Assembly: GCA_018969115.1 (NCBI GenBank)
Contig: JAGWYZ010000011.1
Location: 1-34,717, forward strand
Length of the DNA stretch: 34,717 bases
Reading direction: 5' to 3'
From: Chloroflexota bacterium
Lineage (GTDB): Bacteria > Chloroflexota > Anaerolineae > J036 > Brachytrichaceae
Both the position numbers and the translations under genes were made by a program. The notes under the pieces were generated by a model. The model had not been told where the DNA came from. It saw only the letters and a list, made by a program, of their open reading frames with translations, and did no database searches. Shown here piece by piece: positions 6,975-14,742 of the stretch. Positions within the stretch are counted from its first letter, which is position 1. Each line of letters opens with the position of its first letter.

Positions 6975-7436
6975 ATGATTGTTTCAAATTTAACCCATAT
7001 TCATGCGCAAATTCGCATGACCCCCCATTTCGAAAAAGCATTTCAGTTTTTGAGCCAAGCTAATTTGGCCGATTTACCCGATGGTCGGGCTGTAATCGAT
7101 GATGACAATGTGTATGCCGAAGTGCAGTCGTATAACAGCAAACTCCATGCAGGGGCAAAATATGAGGCACATCGGCGTTATATCGACGTGCAATATGTGG
7201 TGTCGGGCGAAGAATATATTGGCTGGACACCCATCGAAAAGCTAACTGTAACTACCCAATATCATACCGAGCATGATTATTTGCTAGGTGATGTGGCTGC
7301 CAGTGATGTGATTTTAGTGCGATTACAAGCTGGGCAATTTGCCGTGCTTTACCCATTTGATGCGCACGCCCCACGTTTGGCAATCGATGCGCCGATGGCG
7401 ATTAAAAAAATTGTCGTAAAAGTGGCTGTTAATTAA
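6975..7436 (+). CDS. YhcH/YjgK/YiaL family protein (NanQ-like)
   Basis: A 153-aa cupin-like protein of the YhcH/YjgK/YiaL (DUF386) family. Landmarks are the HxxxxDVQYVVSGEE strip (AHRRYIDVQYVVSGEEYIGW), which carries metal-binding His and Glu, and the late FDAHAPRL motif. Members sit in sialic acid, xylulose or other sugar-acid operons; YhcH (NanQ) is reported to speed sialic acid anomer conversion. Here the gene is 2 nt after the FadR-type regulator and in the same run as a NanA-like lyase, which favours a role with a sialic-acid-like sugar. No Shine-Dalgarno is obvious, in keeping with coupling to the regulator. Confidence 0.9.
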   Translation: MIVSNLTHIHAQIRMTPHFEKAFQFLSQANLADLPDGRAVIDDDNVYAEVQSYNSKLHAGAKYEAHRRYIDVQYVVSGEEYIGWTPIEKLTVTTQYHTEHDYLLGDVAASDVILVRLQAGQFAVLYPFDAHAPRLAIDAPMAIKKIVVKVAVN

Positions 7437-7489
7437 TTGTGATTTTGATTCAGACTTAATTTGACAAGGTCAACTTAGAAAAGATGTAT

Positions 7490-7546
7490 GCCAATTTCAC
7501 TCTATTTGCCCTTACTTAGGGCAAGGGAGAATAGAGTGAAATTGGC
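7490..7546. repeat. Class A hairpin before the SBP gene
   Basis: GCCAATTTCACTCTATT (7490-7506) pairs perfectly over 17 bp with 7530-7546. Inside, TGCCCT (7507-7512) pairs with AGGGCA (7518-7523), leaving a 6-nt bulge. The right edge continues as TTGGCAAAAG. It separates the regulator/yhcH unit from the substrate-binding protein gene and may be a partial terminator or mRNA stabiliser. Confidence 0.8.
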
Positions 7547-7620
7547 AAAAGCGGCTAAGATATTGTCAAGCTAAATTCACTGAATCTATCAAAAACCAAC
7601 AAAATTTAAAAGGAGGCAAA

Positions 7621-9381
7621 ATGAAAAACAAATATATATCCTTGGCTATGGCGACCGGATTGGCGCTAGCAGCCTGTGCGGCACCTACCCCAACTGCCGC
7701 ACCCAAACCCGCTGCAACAGCAGCACCCGCCGCACCAGCGGCAACAACCGCGCCTGCCGCACCAGCACCGGCAGCAACGACCGCACCCGCCGCACCAGCG
7801 CCCGCTGCAACGGCTGCGCCTGCCGCGCCTGCCGCCGCCCCCATTGCCAACACTGGCAACATTATCATCGGTGGCTTCGATGTCGGCCCAGGTGGGTTCC
7901 CAGAGCGCTTTGATAACTTTAACGCAGGTGCAGGTTACTATGCATTTGAGTTTTATCTGAGCAAACTGGTGCGTTATTGTGATGTTACCCTGAGCAAGAT
8001 GTGCGGCGACTTGGCCGAGAAATGGGAAGTTGCACCCGATGGGAAGACGGTTACATTTTCGCTAAAAAATGCCAAGTGGCACGATGGTTCAGCTGTGACT
8101 GCCGATGACGTCGTTTTCACCATCAGCCGCCAACTTGATAAAGGCGCCAGCCGCTATGCCGGTTTCTTCTCTGCCATCAGCGGCAGCAAAGATTATGCCG
8201 ATGGCAAAGCCGATAAAGTCAGCGGTTTGGCCGCTGTTGACCCCAAGACTGTCAAGATTTCACTCGACAAACCCAATACGCCATTGCTCGACAGCTTGTC
8301 GTTTATTGGCATTATTCAGAAAAAGCAATGGGAAAAAGTGCCCCCCGCTGATATGCCCAAGAGTGATATTTGGAAGAACGGCATCATTGGCAGTGGCCCA
8401 TTCAAACTCTCGAAATATGTGACAGGCCAATATACCGAGTTTGTGCCATTTGATGATTATTTTGGTGGTAAGCCCAAAGTTGACAAACTCATTAACCGCT
8501 ATTTTCCCGAAGCTGGCACAGCCTTGATTGCCTTGCAAAAGGGTGAAATTGACTTCACTTATGTGACTGTTGATGAATTGGATAAGCTGAAGAGCAATGC
8601 CGACCTGAAGATCATTGAAGGGCCTTCACTCGTAGGGCAATCCATGTATTTGAACTTGCGCATTAAGGAGTTTGATAACAAGCTCGTGCGTCAAGCCATC
8701 ATGCACGCTGTTGACCGCGATACGATTATCAAGACCCTATGGAAAGGCACGGCCTTGCCAAGCAATTGTTTCTATTCACCGGCTGGCCCTTATAACAGCA
8801 AGAATGCTAACCCCTATAAGTATGACGTAGCCAAGGCCAAAGCCTTGCTCAAGGAAGCCAATGTCGATCTTGCAAAATTGGGCGAAATGGAATTCTTGAC
8901 CTATTATGGCGACCAATTGTCGAAAGACATGTTGGCTGTTATTTCTGAGCAACTGAAGGAAATTGGTTTGAAGACGAAGTTGCGCTTTGTCGATGTGCCA
9001 ACTTTCAATAGCGAGTTTTATACCAAAGAGCCAAAGTGGGCCTTGGGTTGGGTGGGTGCTGGTAACGGCCCCGAACCAGACAATGCCTATACCTCGCATC
9101 ACTCTAGCGAAGAATGGCCGAAGGGTATTAACATCAACGTGATCAAGAATGCCGAGCTAGACAAATTGCTCGACGCTGGTCGCGTAGAAGGTGATCCCGC
9201 CAAGCGCCAAGAGATTTATCAGAAGATTTGCCAATTGAGCAATGATGAAGTGCTCCGTGGTTATATGCTCGAAAGCACCCGTTATGGGGCCGCCAGCAAG
9301 AAACTCGGCAATTTCATCTACACCCCATCACCCGGTGGTGGTCGTTACTTGGCCTACCCAGAAAAGTGGACTAAGCAATAA
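7621..9381 (+). CDS. ABC substrate-binding lipoprotein, family 5 (oligopeptide type)
   Basis: A 586-aa extracytoplasmic solute-binding protein. Signal peptide and lipobox ALAAC (Cys19) are followed by a 60-residue Ala/Pro/Thr linker encoded by imperfect tandem repeats, then a family 5 fold (about 82-586) with WHDGSAVTADDVVFT, a landmark of DppA/OppA/NikA proteins. The family binds peptides, nickel, glutathione, opines or sialic acid (SatA). A strong Shine-Dalgarno (AAAAGGAGG, about 7609-7617) sits directly before ATG 7621. Two matching permeases lie downstream at 10440 and 11423, separated by an aldolase gene. No DppD/DppF ATPase genes occur here. Substrate unknown; context suggests a sugar acid or an acylated amino compound. 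Confidence 0.93.
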   Translation: MKNKYISLAMATGLALAACAAPTPTAAPKPAATAAPAAPAATTAPAAPAPAATTAPAAPAPAATAAPAAPAAAPIANTGNIIIGGFDVGPGGFPERFDNFNAGAGYYAFEFYLSKLVRYCDVTLSKMCGDLAEKWEVAPDGKTVTFSLKNAKWHDGSAVTADDVVFTISRQLDKGASRYAGFFSAISGSKDYADGKADKVSGLAAVDPKTVKISLDKPNTPLLDSLSFIGIIQKKQWEKVPPADMPKSDIWKNGIIGSGPFKLSKYVTGQYTEFVPFDDYFGGKPKVDKLINRYFPEAGTALIALQKGEIDFTYVTVDELDKLKSNADLKIIEGPSLVGQSMYLNLRIKEFDNKLVRQAIMHAVDRDTIIKTLWKGTALPSNCFYSPAGPYNSKNANPYKYDVAKAKALLKEANVDLAKLGEMEFLTYYGDQLSKDMLAVISEQLKEIGLKTKLRFVDVPTFNSEFYTKEPKWALGWVGAGNGPEPDNAYTSHHSSEEWPKGININVIKNAELDKLLDAGRVEGDPAKRQEIYQKICQLSNDEVLRGYMLESTRYGAASKKLGNFIYTPSPGGGRYLAYPEKWTKQ

Positions 9382-9390
9382 GCGTATTTT

Positions 9391-9436
9391 GTAGGGGCAC
9401 GGTCGTGAGTGACCTCACGCTAGGCCGTGCCTCTAC
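9391..9436. repeat. GTAGGGGCACGG palindromic element
   Basis: GTAGGGGCACGG (9391-9402) pairs with CCGTGCCTCTAC (9425-9436), one mismatch, and an inner CGTGAG/CTCACG stem is stacked inside. It is a REP-like hairpin between the SBP and aldolase genes. A GTG inside its right arm (9427) is in frame with the aldolase but is an unlikely start. Confidence 0.75.
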
Positions 9437-9453
9437 TACAAAAACCACACATC

Positions 9454-10215
9454 ATGTACCCAAACCCACTTAAAACAAAGATCAAAAATGGCGAGTTAGT
9501 GCTTGGCACTGTGCTCGATGCGCCTACGGCGTTTGTGGCTGCCTCAGCATGTAGAACTGGAGTCGATTTTTTATGGATCGATACCGAACACGGCCCCTAT
9601 GGCGCAGAGAAATTAGATGCTATTCCATCGATCATTCGCAGCAAAGGGGTCGCACCCATGATTCGTGTGGCATGGAATGACCCAGCCCTCATTAAAAAAG
9701 CCTTTGATGTTGGGGCGGTTGCGGTAATGATACCGCAGATCAATACCGTAGAAGAAGCCCAATTGGCAGTGCAATATGCGCGTTACCCACCTTATGGGCA
9801 ACGTGGTATTTCGCCAAGCTGGCCGGTGATTGCTGGCGAAGATTGGGTAAATGTGATTAAAACCGCCAATGAAGAGACAGTAGTCATTTTACAAATTGAA
9901 AGTGTGCAAGCCTACGAGAACCTAGATGCCATTGCCAAAGTGCCGGGTGTCGATGTGCTATTTGTGGGGCCAATGGATTTATCGGCCTCATTGGGGCTAA
10001 TTACCAATATGGCCTCGAAAGAGGTACAGGATATCATGCGTGATGTGCCCAAACGGCTTGCTGGGACCGGTATTGCTACAGGCACAACCTTGACCAATAT
10101 TGCCGAATTACAAGAGAAAAAGAGCTGGGGCTATAACTTTCTCAATATCGGTAGCCCAATGGCTTATGGTGTGCCTGCGGTCAAAGAACATATCGCTACC
10201 TTACGCAACAGTTAA
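9454..10215 (+). CDS. HpaI/HpcH-family class II pyruvate aldolase
   Basis: A 253-aa metal-dependent aldolase that splits (or forms) 2-keto-3-deoxy acids to pyruvate and an aldehyde, like HpaI, RhmA or GarL. Visible features are the catalytic His in WIDTEHGPY, the Arg in APMIRV, the metal-binding Glu in ILQIES and Asp in GPMDLSASLG. Length fits the family. The ATG at 9454 is preferred because an earlier in-frame GTG (9427) lies inside a palindromic repeat; no Shine-Dalgarno precedes either. It sits between the transporter SBP and its permeases, so it likely acts on the imported substrate or a product of it. Confidence 0.92.
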   Translation: MYPNPLKTKIKNGELVLGTVLDAPTAFVAASACRTGVDFLWIDTEHGPYGAEKLDAIPSIIRSKGVAPMIRVAWNDPALIKKAFDVGAVAVMIPQINTVEEAQLAVQYARYPPYGQRGISPSWPVIAGEDWVNVIKTANEETVVILQIESVQAYENLDAIAKVPGVDVLFVGPMDLSASLGLITNMASKEVQDIMRDVPKRLAGTGIATGTTLTNIAELQEKKSWGYNFLNIGSPMAYGVPAVKEHIATLRNS

Positions 10216-10249
10216 TTTATCGAAAAGAGGTACGAATTGAGGAAACGCC

Positions 10250-10314
10250 GATTTCACAATCCCTTTGCAAGGGGCTAGATTACTGGCCTATGCTTGCCAA
10301 GGGATTGTAAAATC
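10250..10314. repeat. Class A hairpin, imperfect
   Basis: GATTTCACAATCCCTT (10250-10265) pairs with AAGGGATTGTAAAATC (10299-10314), one mismatch, with partial inner pairing (TGCAAG/CTTGCC). The left edge CGCCGATTTCAC matches other class A hairpins. It lies between the aldolase gene and the VEII array. Confidence 0.65.
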
Positions 10315-10332
10315 AGGTCAACCTGTATTTTT

Positions 10333-10443
10333 ATGCCGTCCTTAGTAGAGATAATAGTAGAGATAATAGTAGAGATAATAGTAGAGATAATAGTAGAGAT
10401 AATAGTAGAGATAATAGTAGAGATAATAGGAGCCATTCTGTGA
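10333..10443 (+). CDS. Candidate leader peptide MPSL(VEII)7GAIL (36 aa)
   Basis: ATG at 10333 opens a frame that reads four residues, then seven exact VEII units from the tandem array, then GAIL and a TGA (10441-10443). The TGA overlaps the GTG start of the downstream permease in the sequence GTGA, a classic translational-coupling arrangement. The peptide would be an acidic, very hydrophobic repeat. No Shine-Dalgarno is seen before the ATG, and a second plus-strand frame through the array is also open, so this could be chance. Reported as a candidate upstream ORF only. Confidence 0.35.
   Translation: MPSLVEIIVEIIVEIIVEIIVEIIVEIIVEIIGAIL
10345..10428. repeat. Perfect 7 x 12-bp tandem array (GTAGAGATAATA)
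   Basis: Seven identical copies of GTAGAGATAATA run from 10345 to 10428 without a mismatch. They are followed at once by GGAGCC, which with the preceding A makes the permease Shine-Dalgarno AGGAG (10428-10432). Exact copies imply recent expansion or contraction. The unit length is a multiple of three. Confidence 0.97.
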
Positions 10444-11396
10444 TCCAATACATATTTCGCCGCATTTTTATCAATATACCGGTGCTTATTGGCATCACAA
10501 TGGTGGTGTTCATTGCCATTGCATTAGCCCCGGGTGACCCAATGTCGTCATTTATCAGCCCCGAGCTTGCCACCGACCCAGCCATGTTGGCGCGTATGCG
10601 GGCCGAATTTGGATTTGATCAGCCTTTATATATTCGTTATTTTAATTGGTTGGCCCAAGTTTTGCAGGGTAATCTGGGCTATCGCATCAAAACCTATGAC
10701 CCTGTCTTGCGCGTCATCGTTGAGCGAATTCCAGCCACTCTATTATTGATGTCGAGCGCTTTATTAATCGGTATCACTGTCGGCATCCCGCTTGGCATTT
10801 ATTCTGCGCTCAAAAAATACTCATTGCCCGACATGATTTTAACTGCTGGCGTATTTTTAGGGGTCAGCACTCCTGCCTTTTTGATCGGTTTAGGCTCACT
10901 CTTTTTATTTTGTTTGCAATTGCGCTGGTTTCCGGCGGGTGGCATGCATACTCTGGGGCAAGAAGAATCGTTGCTAGATACGCTCCACCATTTGGCGTTG
11001 CCCGCGCTTATTTTAAGCGCCAATTATGTGGCCAGCATGTTGCGCTATACCCGCGCCAGCATGTTAGATGTGATTAGCGAGCAATATGTCACCACCGCCC
11101 GTGCCAAAGGCTTGTCTGAGCCAATCGTCATTTTGCGTCATGCGTTGCGCAATGCCCTTATCCCCATTGTCACCGTGATCGGCTTCTCCATCCCCAATTT
11201 GTTGGCGGGTGCGGTCTTTACCGAAACCATCTTCGCATGGCCGGGCATGGGGTCGGTGTTTGTCGATGGGGTGAACTCGCGCGATTTTCCATTGGTGATG
11301 GGGATTACGCTCATCACGGCCACCACCGTGCTTATTTGCAATTTGCTCACCGATATCGCCTACGCCTTCATTAACCCCAAAATTCGCTTTGGTTAA
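10440..11396 (+). CDS. ABC transporter permease, DppB/OppB type
   Basis: A 318-aa inner-membrane subunit of a peptide-type importer with about six transmembrane segments (the first at about 9-31, IFINIPVLIGITMVVFIAIA). Family marks are the APGDP motif after helix 1, the periplasmic FGFDQPLYIRYFNWL segment and the cytoplasmic EAA-like loop (RAKGLSEPIVILRHALRNALIP) that docks onto the ATPase. Start is GTG 10440 with AGGAG 7 nt upstream; this ribosome site grows out of the tandem array. It is paired with the DppC-type gene 26 nt downstream and with the SBP at 7621. No ATPase gene accompanies them. Confidence 0.94.
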   Translation: MIQYIFRRIFINIPVLIGITMVVFIAIALAPGDPMSSFISPELATDPAMLARMRAEFGFDQPLYIRYFNWLAQVLQGNLGYRIKTYDPVLRVIVERIPATLLLMSSALLIGITVGIPLGIYSALKKYSLPDMILTAGVFLGVSTPAFLIGLGSLFLFCLQLRWFPAGGMHTLGQEESLLDTLHHLALPALILSANYVASMLRYTRASMLDVISEQYVTTARAKGLSEPIVILRHALRNALIPIVTVIGFSIPNLLAGAVFTETIFAWPGMGSVFVDGVNSRDFPLVMGITLITATTVLICNLLTDIAYAFINPKIRFG

Positions 11397-11422
11397 GCGT
11401 TTCGTCACCCTACTATCAACCC

Positions 11423-12322
11423 ATGTCAAATACTTCTACCCCACAAAAACCACCGCCACCGCTCACCCCCACCGCGCGTGCTTGGCGACGTTTTAGGCGC
11501 AGTAAATTGGCCGTGATCGGGCTATTTATGGTGGCATTAATGGCGATTTTGGCAATTGGCGCGCCCTTCATTGCTCAATATGACCCGCTTAAAAATGACC
11601 TGCTCAACCGTGCCAAGCCACCCACCGTCGAACATTGGTTTGGCACAGACCGCACTGGGCGCGATGTTTTTGCTCGTACTATTTATGGCGGGCGCATTTC
11701 ATTGATGGTTGGCTTGGTGGCAGTCACACTCTCAGTCACCATCGGCACTATTATGGGCTTAATCAGCGGGTTTTATGGCGGTATTGTCGATAATTTTGTC
11801 ATGCGTCTCACCGATGTCATCATGAGTTTCCCGCCCATCGTCATCATCATGGCCTCCATTCCCATCACCGCCAATTTGTTGTCATCCGACAACAGCATTT
11901 TGGCAATTATGGCCGTGATTGGGCTATTAACATGGCCGCAGTTGGCGCGGTTGATACGTGGGCAAACCCTGATTGTGCGTGAAACTGATTATGTAACTGC
12001 CGCCCAAAGCCTTGGCGCAAGTAAAACGCGGCAAATGTTTGTGCATATTTTGCCGCAATGCTTGGCCCCACTCATGGTGTTTGCCACCTTCGGTATCGCT
12101 AATGCTATTTTGCTCGAGGCTGGCCTCAGCTTTTTGGGCCAAGGTGTGCAGCCACCCACGCCCAGTTGGGGCAATATGGTCGAGAGCGCCCGCAGCCTCG
12201 ACATTCTCGAAAACCTGCCTTGGACATGGGTTGCACCTGGTATCTTTACAGTCATTACGGTCGTTTCGATCAACTTTATTGGTGATGCACTGCGTGATGC
12301 GGTTGATCCACGATCAAAGTAG
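11423..12322 (+). CDS. ABC transporter permease, DppC/OppC type
   Basis: The second membrane subunit of the same importer, 299 aa. An N-terminal cytoplasmic tail (AWRRFRRSKLAVIGL) leads into helix 1, then the family motif HWFGTDRTGRDVFART, and five further helices. The ATPase-coupling loop is AAQSLGASKTRQMFVHILP, and the ending GLSFLGQGVQPPTPSWG is typical of DppC/OppC. It pairs with the DppB-type permease. The stop codon lies in the first bases of a palindromic repeat. The ATPases must come from elsewhere in the genome. Confidence 0.95.
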   Translation: MSNTSTPQKPPPPLTPTARAWRRFRRSKLAVIGLFMVALMAILAIGAPFIAQYDPLKNDLLNRAKPPTVEHWFGTDRTGRDVFARTIYGGRISLMVGLVAVTLSVTIGTIMGLISGFYGGIVDNFVMRLTDVIMSFPPIVIIMASIPITANLLSSDNSILAIMAVIGLLTWPQLARLIRGQTLIVRETDYVTAAQSLGASKTRQMFVHILPQCLAPLMVFATFGIANAILLEAGLSFLGQGVQPPTPSWGNMVESARSLDILENLPWTWVAPGIFTVITVVSINFIGDALRDAVDPRSK

Positions 12323-12345
12323 AGGCACGGCATGCCGTTCTATAG
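12319..12345. repeat. Second GTAGRGGCACGG palindromic element
   Basis: GTAGAGGCACGGCATGCCGTTCTATAG is a degraded copy of the element at 9391, centred on GGCATGCC. It spans the stop codon of the DppC-type gene and holds an ATG (12332) that is in frame with the next gene but is a doubtful start. Confidence 0.6.
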
Positions 12346-12355
12346 CGTAATAAAA

Positions 12356-13567
12356 ATGAACGCCCAATACGTCACTACAGCCAAGGTCTATATTGACCAA
12401 CTCAAACGTTATCAGGCTATCGAAACCCATCTGGCCCGTTTGTTGGGGGGCTGGCTGCCGGGGGTAGAACGCTGGGAAGTAAAAAAGCAAATTGCCTATC
12501 ATATTTGGGCTGATATGCAACATAGCCAGCGCATCCGCACCCGATTATGGGAATTGCGTATTACCAACCCAGACCGCGATGTGGATGCCGGTATCGAAAA
12601 GGCAATTGAGGCGCTGGCCTGCGCCCAACATGATTATGAACTGATTGCGGGGGTGTATTTGGTGTTAAAAACCGAGTTGTTGGCAGCTTACAAACATTAT
12701 GTCGCCACCACCTTTAGCGTCTACGACTATCCTAGCATCCTGACTCTCAATACCATCATTCCCGAACTCGAGGCGCAGATCAATTGGGCCAGCCGTGTGG
12801 TGGGCGAATTGGCCAACAATGGCGAAAAACGTCGCCAAACCCAGCGTTGGCTGCAATTTGCCAAAGAGATCATCAACGCAATGGGTGGGGTGAATGGTGA
12901 TAAGCCTATCCATGATTTGCCCATTGCGCCGCCGGGTTATGCCCTGCTGTTGCCATTCACCCAAGCCAAACGCGACGAGCGCTTTAAGGTGCAAATTATT
13001 GGCAGCCCCATGCCTGATGAAAATGATGTGATGGCGTATATGTTGTGGCAATTTTCGAATTATGTGCAAGAAATGCAGGCCGCCGAAACCCTCGCTACCA
13101 CTTTGTGGGAGGTAAAAGGCATGGAGTGGGAGTTTTATTACGATGTGGCGCGACATTGTTGGGATGAGGTACGACATTCAGAATTGGGCGAAAATCGTCT
13201 CAACCAATTGGGTTATCACATTACCGATTTTCCATGTTCAATCGGCAGCTATGGCTGGCGGCAATTGTTTAACCCGCTTATTCGCTATTGTGCCCTTACT
13301 TATGTCATTGAGGCTGACTCATTTAAGTTGAAGCACAACAGCTACCAAAAATATTTAGCTGAAAACGATATGGAATCGGCGCAAGCCATCATGTATGACA
13401 TCATGGATGAAACCATGCATGTGCGTTTTGGGCAAAAATGGGTTCCAAAAATGATGCCGCATTATCAGGAGCAAAAAACGTTGCAAGCATTAATCGACGA
13501 ATGCCGCAATATTGTGGCCAAGCATAGTGTTTCGCCAGCCCAACGCCAAGCGGCGTTGGCAAAATAA
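12356..13567 (+). CDS. Ferritin-like diiron protein of unknown substrate
   Basis: A 403-aa helical protein whose C-terminal half has the carboxylate/histidine pattern of a ferritin-like diiron site: Glu residues in EMQAAETLATTLWE, then WDEVRHSELGENRL and DIMDETMHVRFGQKW, the last two giving paired ExxH motifs. An N-terminal helix (HIWADMQHSQRIRTRLWEL) may add further ligands or a second bundle. DUF455/MiaE-like proteins look similar. Diiron proteins of this kind hydroxylate or oxidise small molecules. ATG 12356 is chosen over ATG 12332, which lies inside a palindromic repeat. No Shine-Dalgarno is seen. Context suggests an oxidative step on the imported compound; the substrate is unknown. Confidence 0.75.
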   Translation: MNAQYVTTAKVYIDQLKRYQAIETHLARLLGGWLPGVERWEVKKQIAYHIWADMQHSQRIRTRLWELRITNPDRDVDAGIEKAIEALACAQHDYELIAGVYLVLKTELLAAYKHYVATTFSVYDYPSILTLNTIIPELEAQINWASRVVGELANNGEKRRQTQRWLQFAKEIINAMGGVNGDKPIHDLPIAPPGYALLLPFTQAKRDERFKVQIIGSPMPDENDVMAYMLWQFSNYVQEMQAAETLATTLWEVKGMEWEFYYDVARHCWDEVRHSELGENRLNQLGYHITDFPCSIGSYGWRQLFNPLIRYCALTYVIEADSFKLKHNSYQKYLAENDMESAQAIMYDIMDETMHVRFGQKWVPKMMPHYQEQKTLQALIDECRNIVAKHSVSPAQRQAALAK

Positions 13568-13590
13568 ATAATAGTTGAATAATTTAATAG

Positions 13591-13665
13591 TTGATTGGTT
13601 GATTGAGAACACACGAGCCATGATTTATCAATCAACCAACCAATCAACCAATCAACCAATCAACC
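13591..13665. repeat. Class B hairpin, word AATCAACC
   Basis: TTGATTGGTTGATTG (13591-13605) is the exact complement of CAATCAACCAATCAA (13641-13655). The right side is a tandem run of CAATCAAC-type units (about 13629-13665). It fills the gap between the diiron and alpha/beta hydrolase genes. Confidence 0.85.
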
Positions 13666-13689
13666 GTATTTGTTACAAAAGGAGTATCG

Positions 13690-14742
13690 ATGAATTTACT
13701 ACCCGGTGTTACCTCTCATTATGTTCAAACCTCACGCTTGAAGATGCATTATTTGGACTATGGCCCTGATGATGGCATCCCCGCTATTTTGATCCACGGC
13801 AACCTCTCGACAGGCCGATTTTATGAGCATATTATGCCAAACGCCCCTGCTGGCTACCGATTCATCATGCCCGACATGCGCGGGTTTGGTGATACTGAGC
13901 GCCTGCCGATTGATGCCACACGTGGGTTGCGTGATTGGGCCGATGATACTTATGCGCTTGTGCAAGCGTTGGGTATCACTCAGCCAGTGCATTTGTCTGG
14001 CTGGTCAACGGGTGGTGCTGCCGTTGCAGCCTATGCGATGGATCGACCCGCGCAAGTGGCCTCGCTCACCTTTATTGACCCTGTCTCGCCCTATGGCTTT
14101 GGCGGCATGCATGTTGATGGAACCCCATGCTACCCCGATTATGCCGGTTCGGGTGGTGGCACGGGCAATCCTGACTTTGCCCAACGCATTGCCAATGGTG
14201 ACCGCTCGTCAGAATCGCCACTCTCGCCGCGTAATGTCATCAACTCGTCGTATTGGGCTGCCAGCCACCGCGAGCCAGCCGAGCGTGAAGACATGATTGT
14301 CGATGAATTGTTGAAATCGGTTACAGGCGACGACGGCTACCCCGGCGACTTTACTCCTTCGGCCAATTGGCCCGGCATTGCGCCCGGCACACGCGGCATT
14401 CTCAATGCCCTATCGGGCAAATATTGCAACTGGGCTGGTATTGTCGACATTACCCCCAAGCCGCCGATTTTGTGGGTGCATGGCAGTGCCGATATTGTGG
14501 TGGCTGATGGCTCAGCGTGGGAGATGGGCACACTTGGCAAGATGGGCATCATCCCGGGCTGGCCGGGCGATGCGGTTTTCCCGCCACAAATGATGGTGAC
14601 TCAAATTCGCAATGTGCTGCAACGCTACGCCGACCAAGGCGGCAGTGTGCAAATGGAAATGTTTGAAGGTTCAGGTCATGGCCCCGTGTTCGATGCTGCC
14701 CAACGCTTTAGCGACACCTTCTTTAGACACATCTCAAAATGA
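13690..14742 (+). CDS. Alpha/beta hydrolase
   Basis: A 350-aa cytoplasmic alpha/beta-fold hydrolase with no signal peptide. The catalytic triad is readable: Ser106 in the elbow GWSTG, Asp268 in WVHGSAD and His330 in GSGHG. The oxyanion region is HGNLSTGRF. An insert of about 90 residues (roughly 135-245) forms a large cap and explains the length above the usual 280. The family covers esterases, C-C hydrolases and haloperoxidase-like enzymes. A good Shine-Dalgarno (AAAAGGAG, 13677-13684) precedes ATG 13690. It sits after the diiron gene and before a dehydrogenase, consistent with stepwise breakdown of one substrate. Confidence 0.92.
   Translation: MNLLPGVTSHYVQTSRLKMHYLDYGPDDGIPAILIHGNLSTGRFYEHIMPNAPAGYRFIMPDMRGFGDTERLPIDATRGLRDWADDTYALVQALGITQPVHLSGWSTGGAAVAAYAMDRPAQVASLTFIDPVSPYGFGGMHVDGTPCYPDYAGSGGGTGNPDFAQRIANGDRSSESPLSPRNVINSSYWAASHREPAEREDMIVDELLKSVTGDDGYPGDFTPSANWPGIAPGTRGILNALSGKYCNWAGIVDITPKPPILWVHGSADIVVADGSAWEMGTLGKMGIIPGWPGDAVFPPQMMVTQIRNVLQRYADQGGSVQMEMFEGSGHGPVFDAAQRFSDTFFRHISK

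Noticed and set aside
7461-7489. TTGACA with a TGTATG-like -10 upstream of the SBP gene
   Set aside because: The -10 matches only three of six positions and the start would lie inside the hairpin. Not strong enough to list as a promoter.
7566-7868. Minus-strand Ala/Gly-rich ORF opposite the SBP linker (similar at 34234-34575, plus strand)
   Set aside because: Both are translations of the opposite strand of the Ala/Pro/Thr linkers. No independent start signal or family is visible.
10345-10428. Tandem array considered as a CRISPR
   Set aside because: Units are 12 bp and directly adjacent without spacers, and no cas gene is present.
10331-10585. Minus-strand ORF with (LLLS)n repeats
   Set aside because: It is the complement of the 12-bp tandem array plus the start of the permease gene. 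The other strand has a clear permease with Shine-Dalgarno, so this is a shadow.
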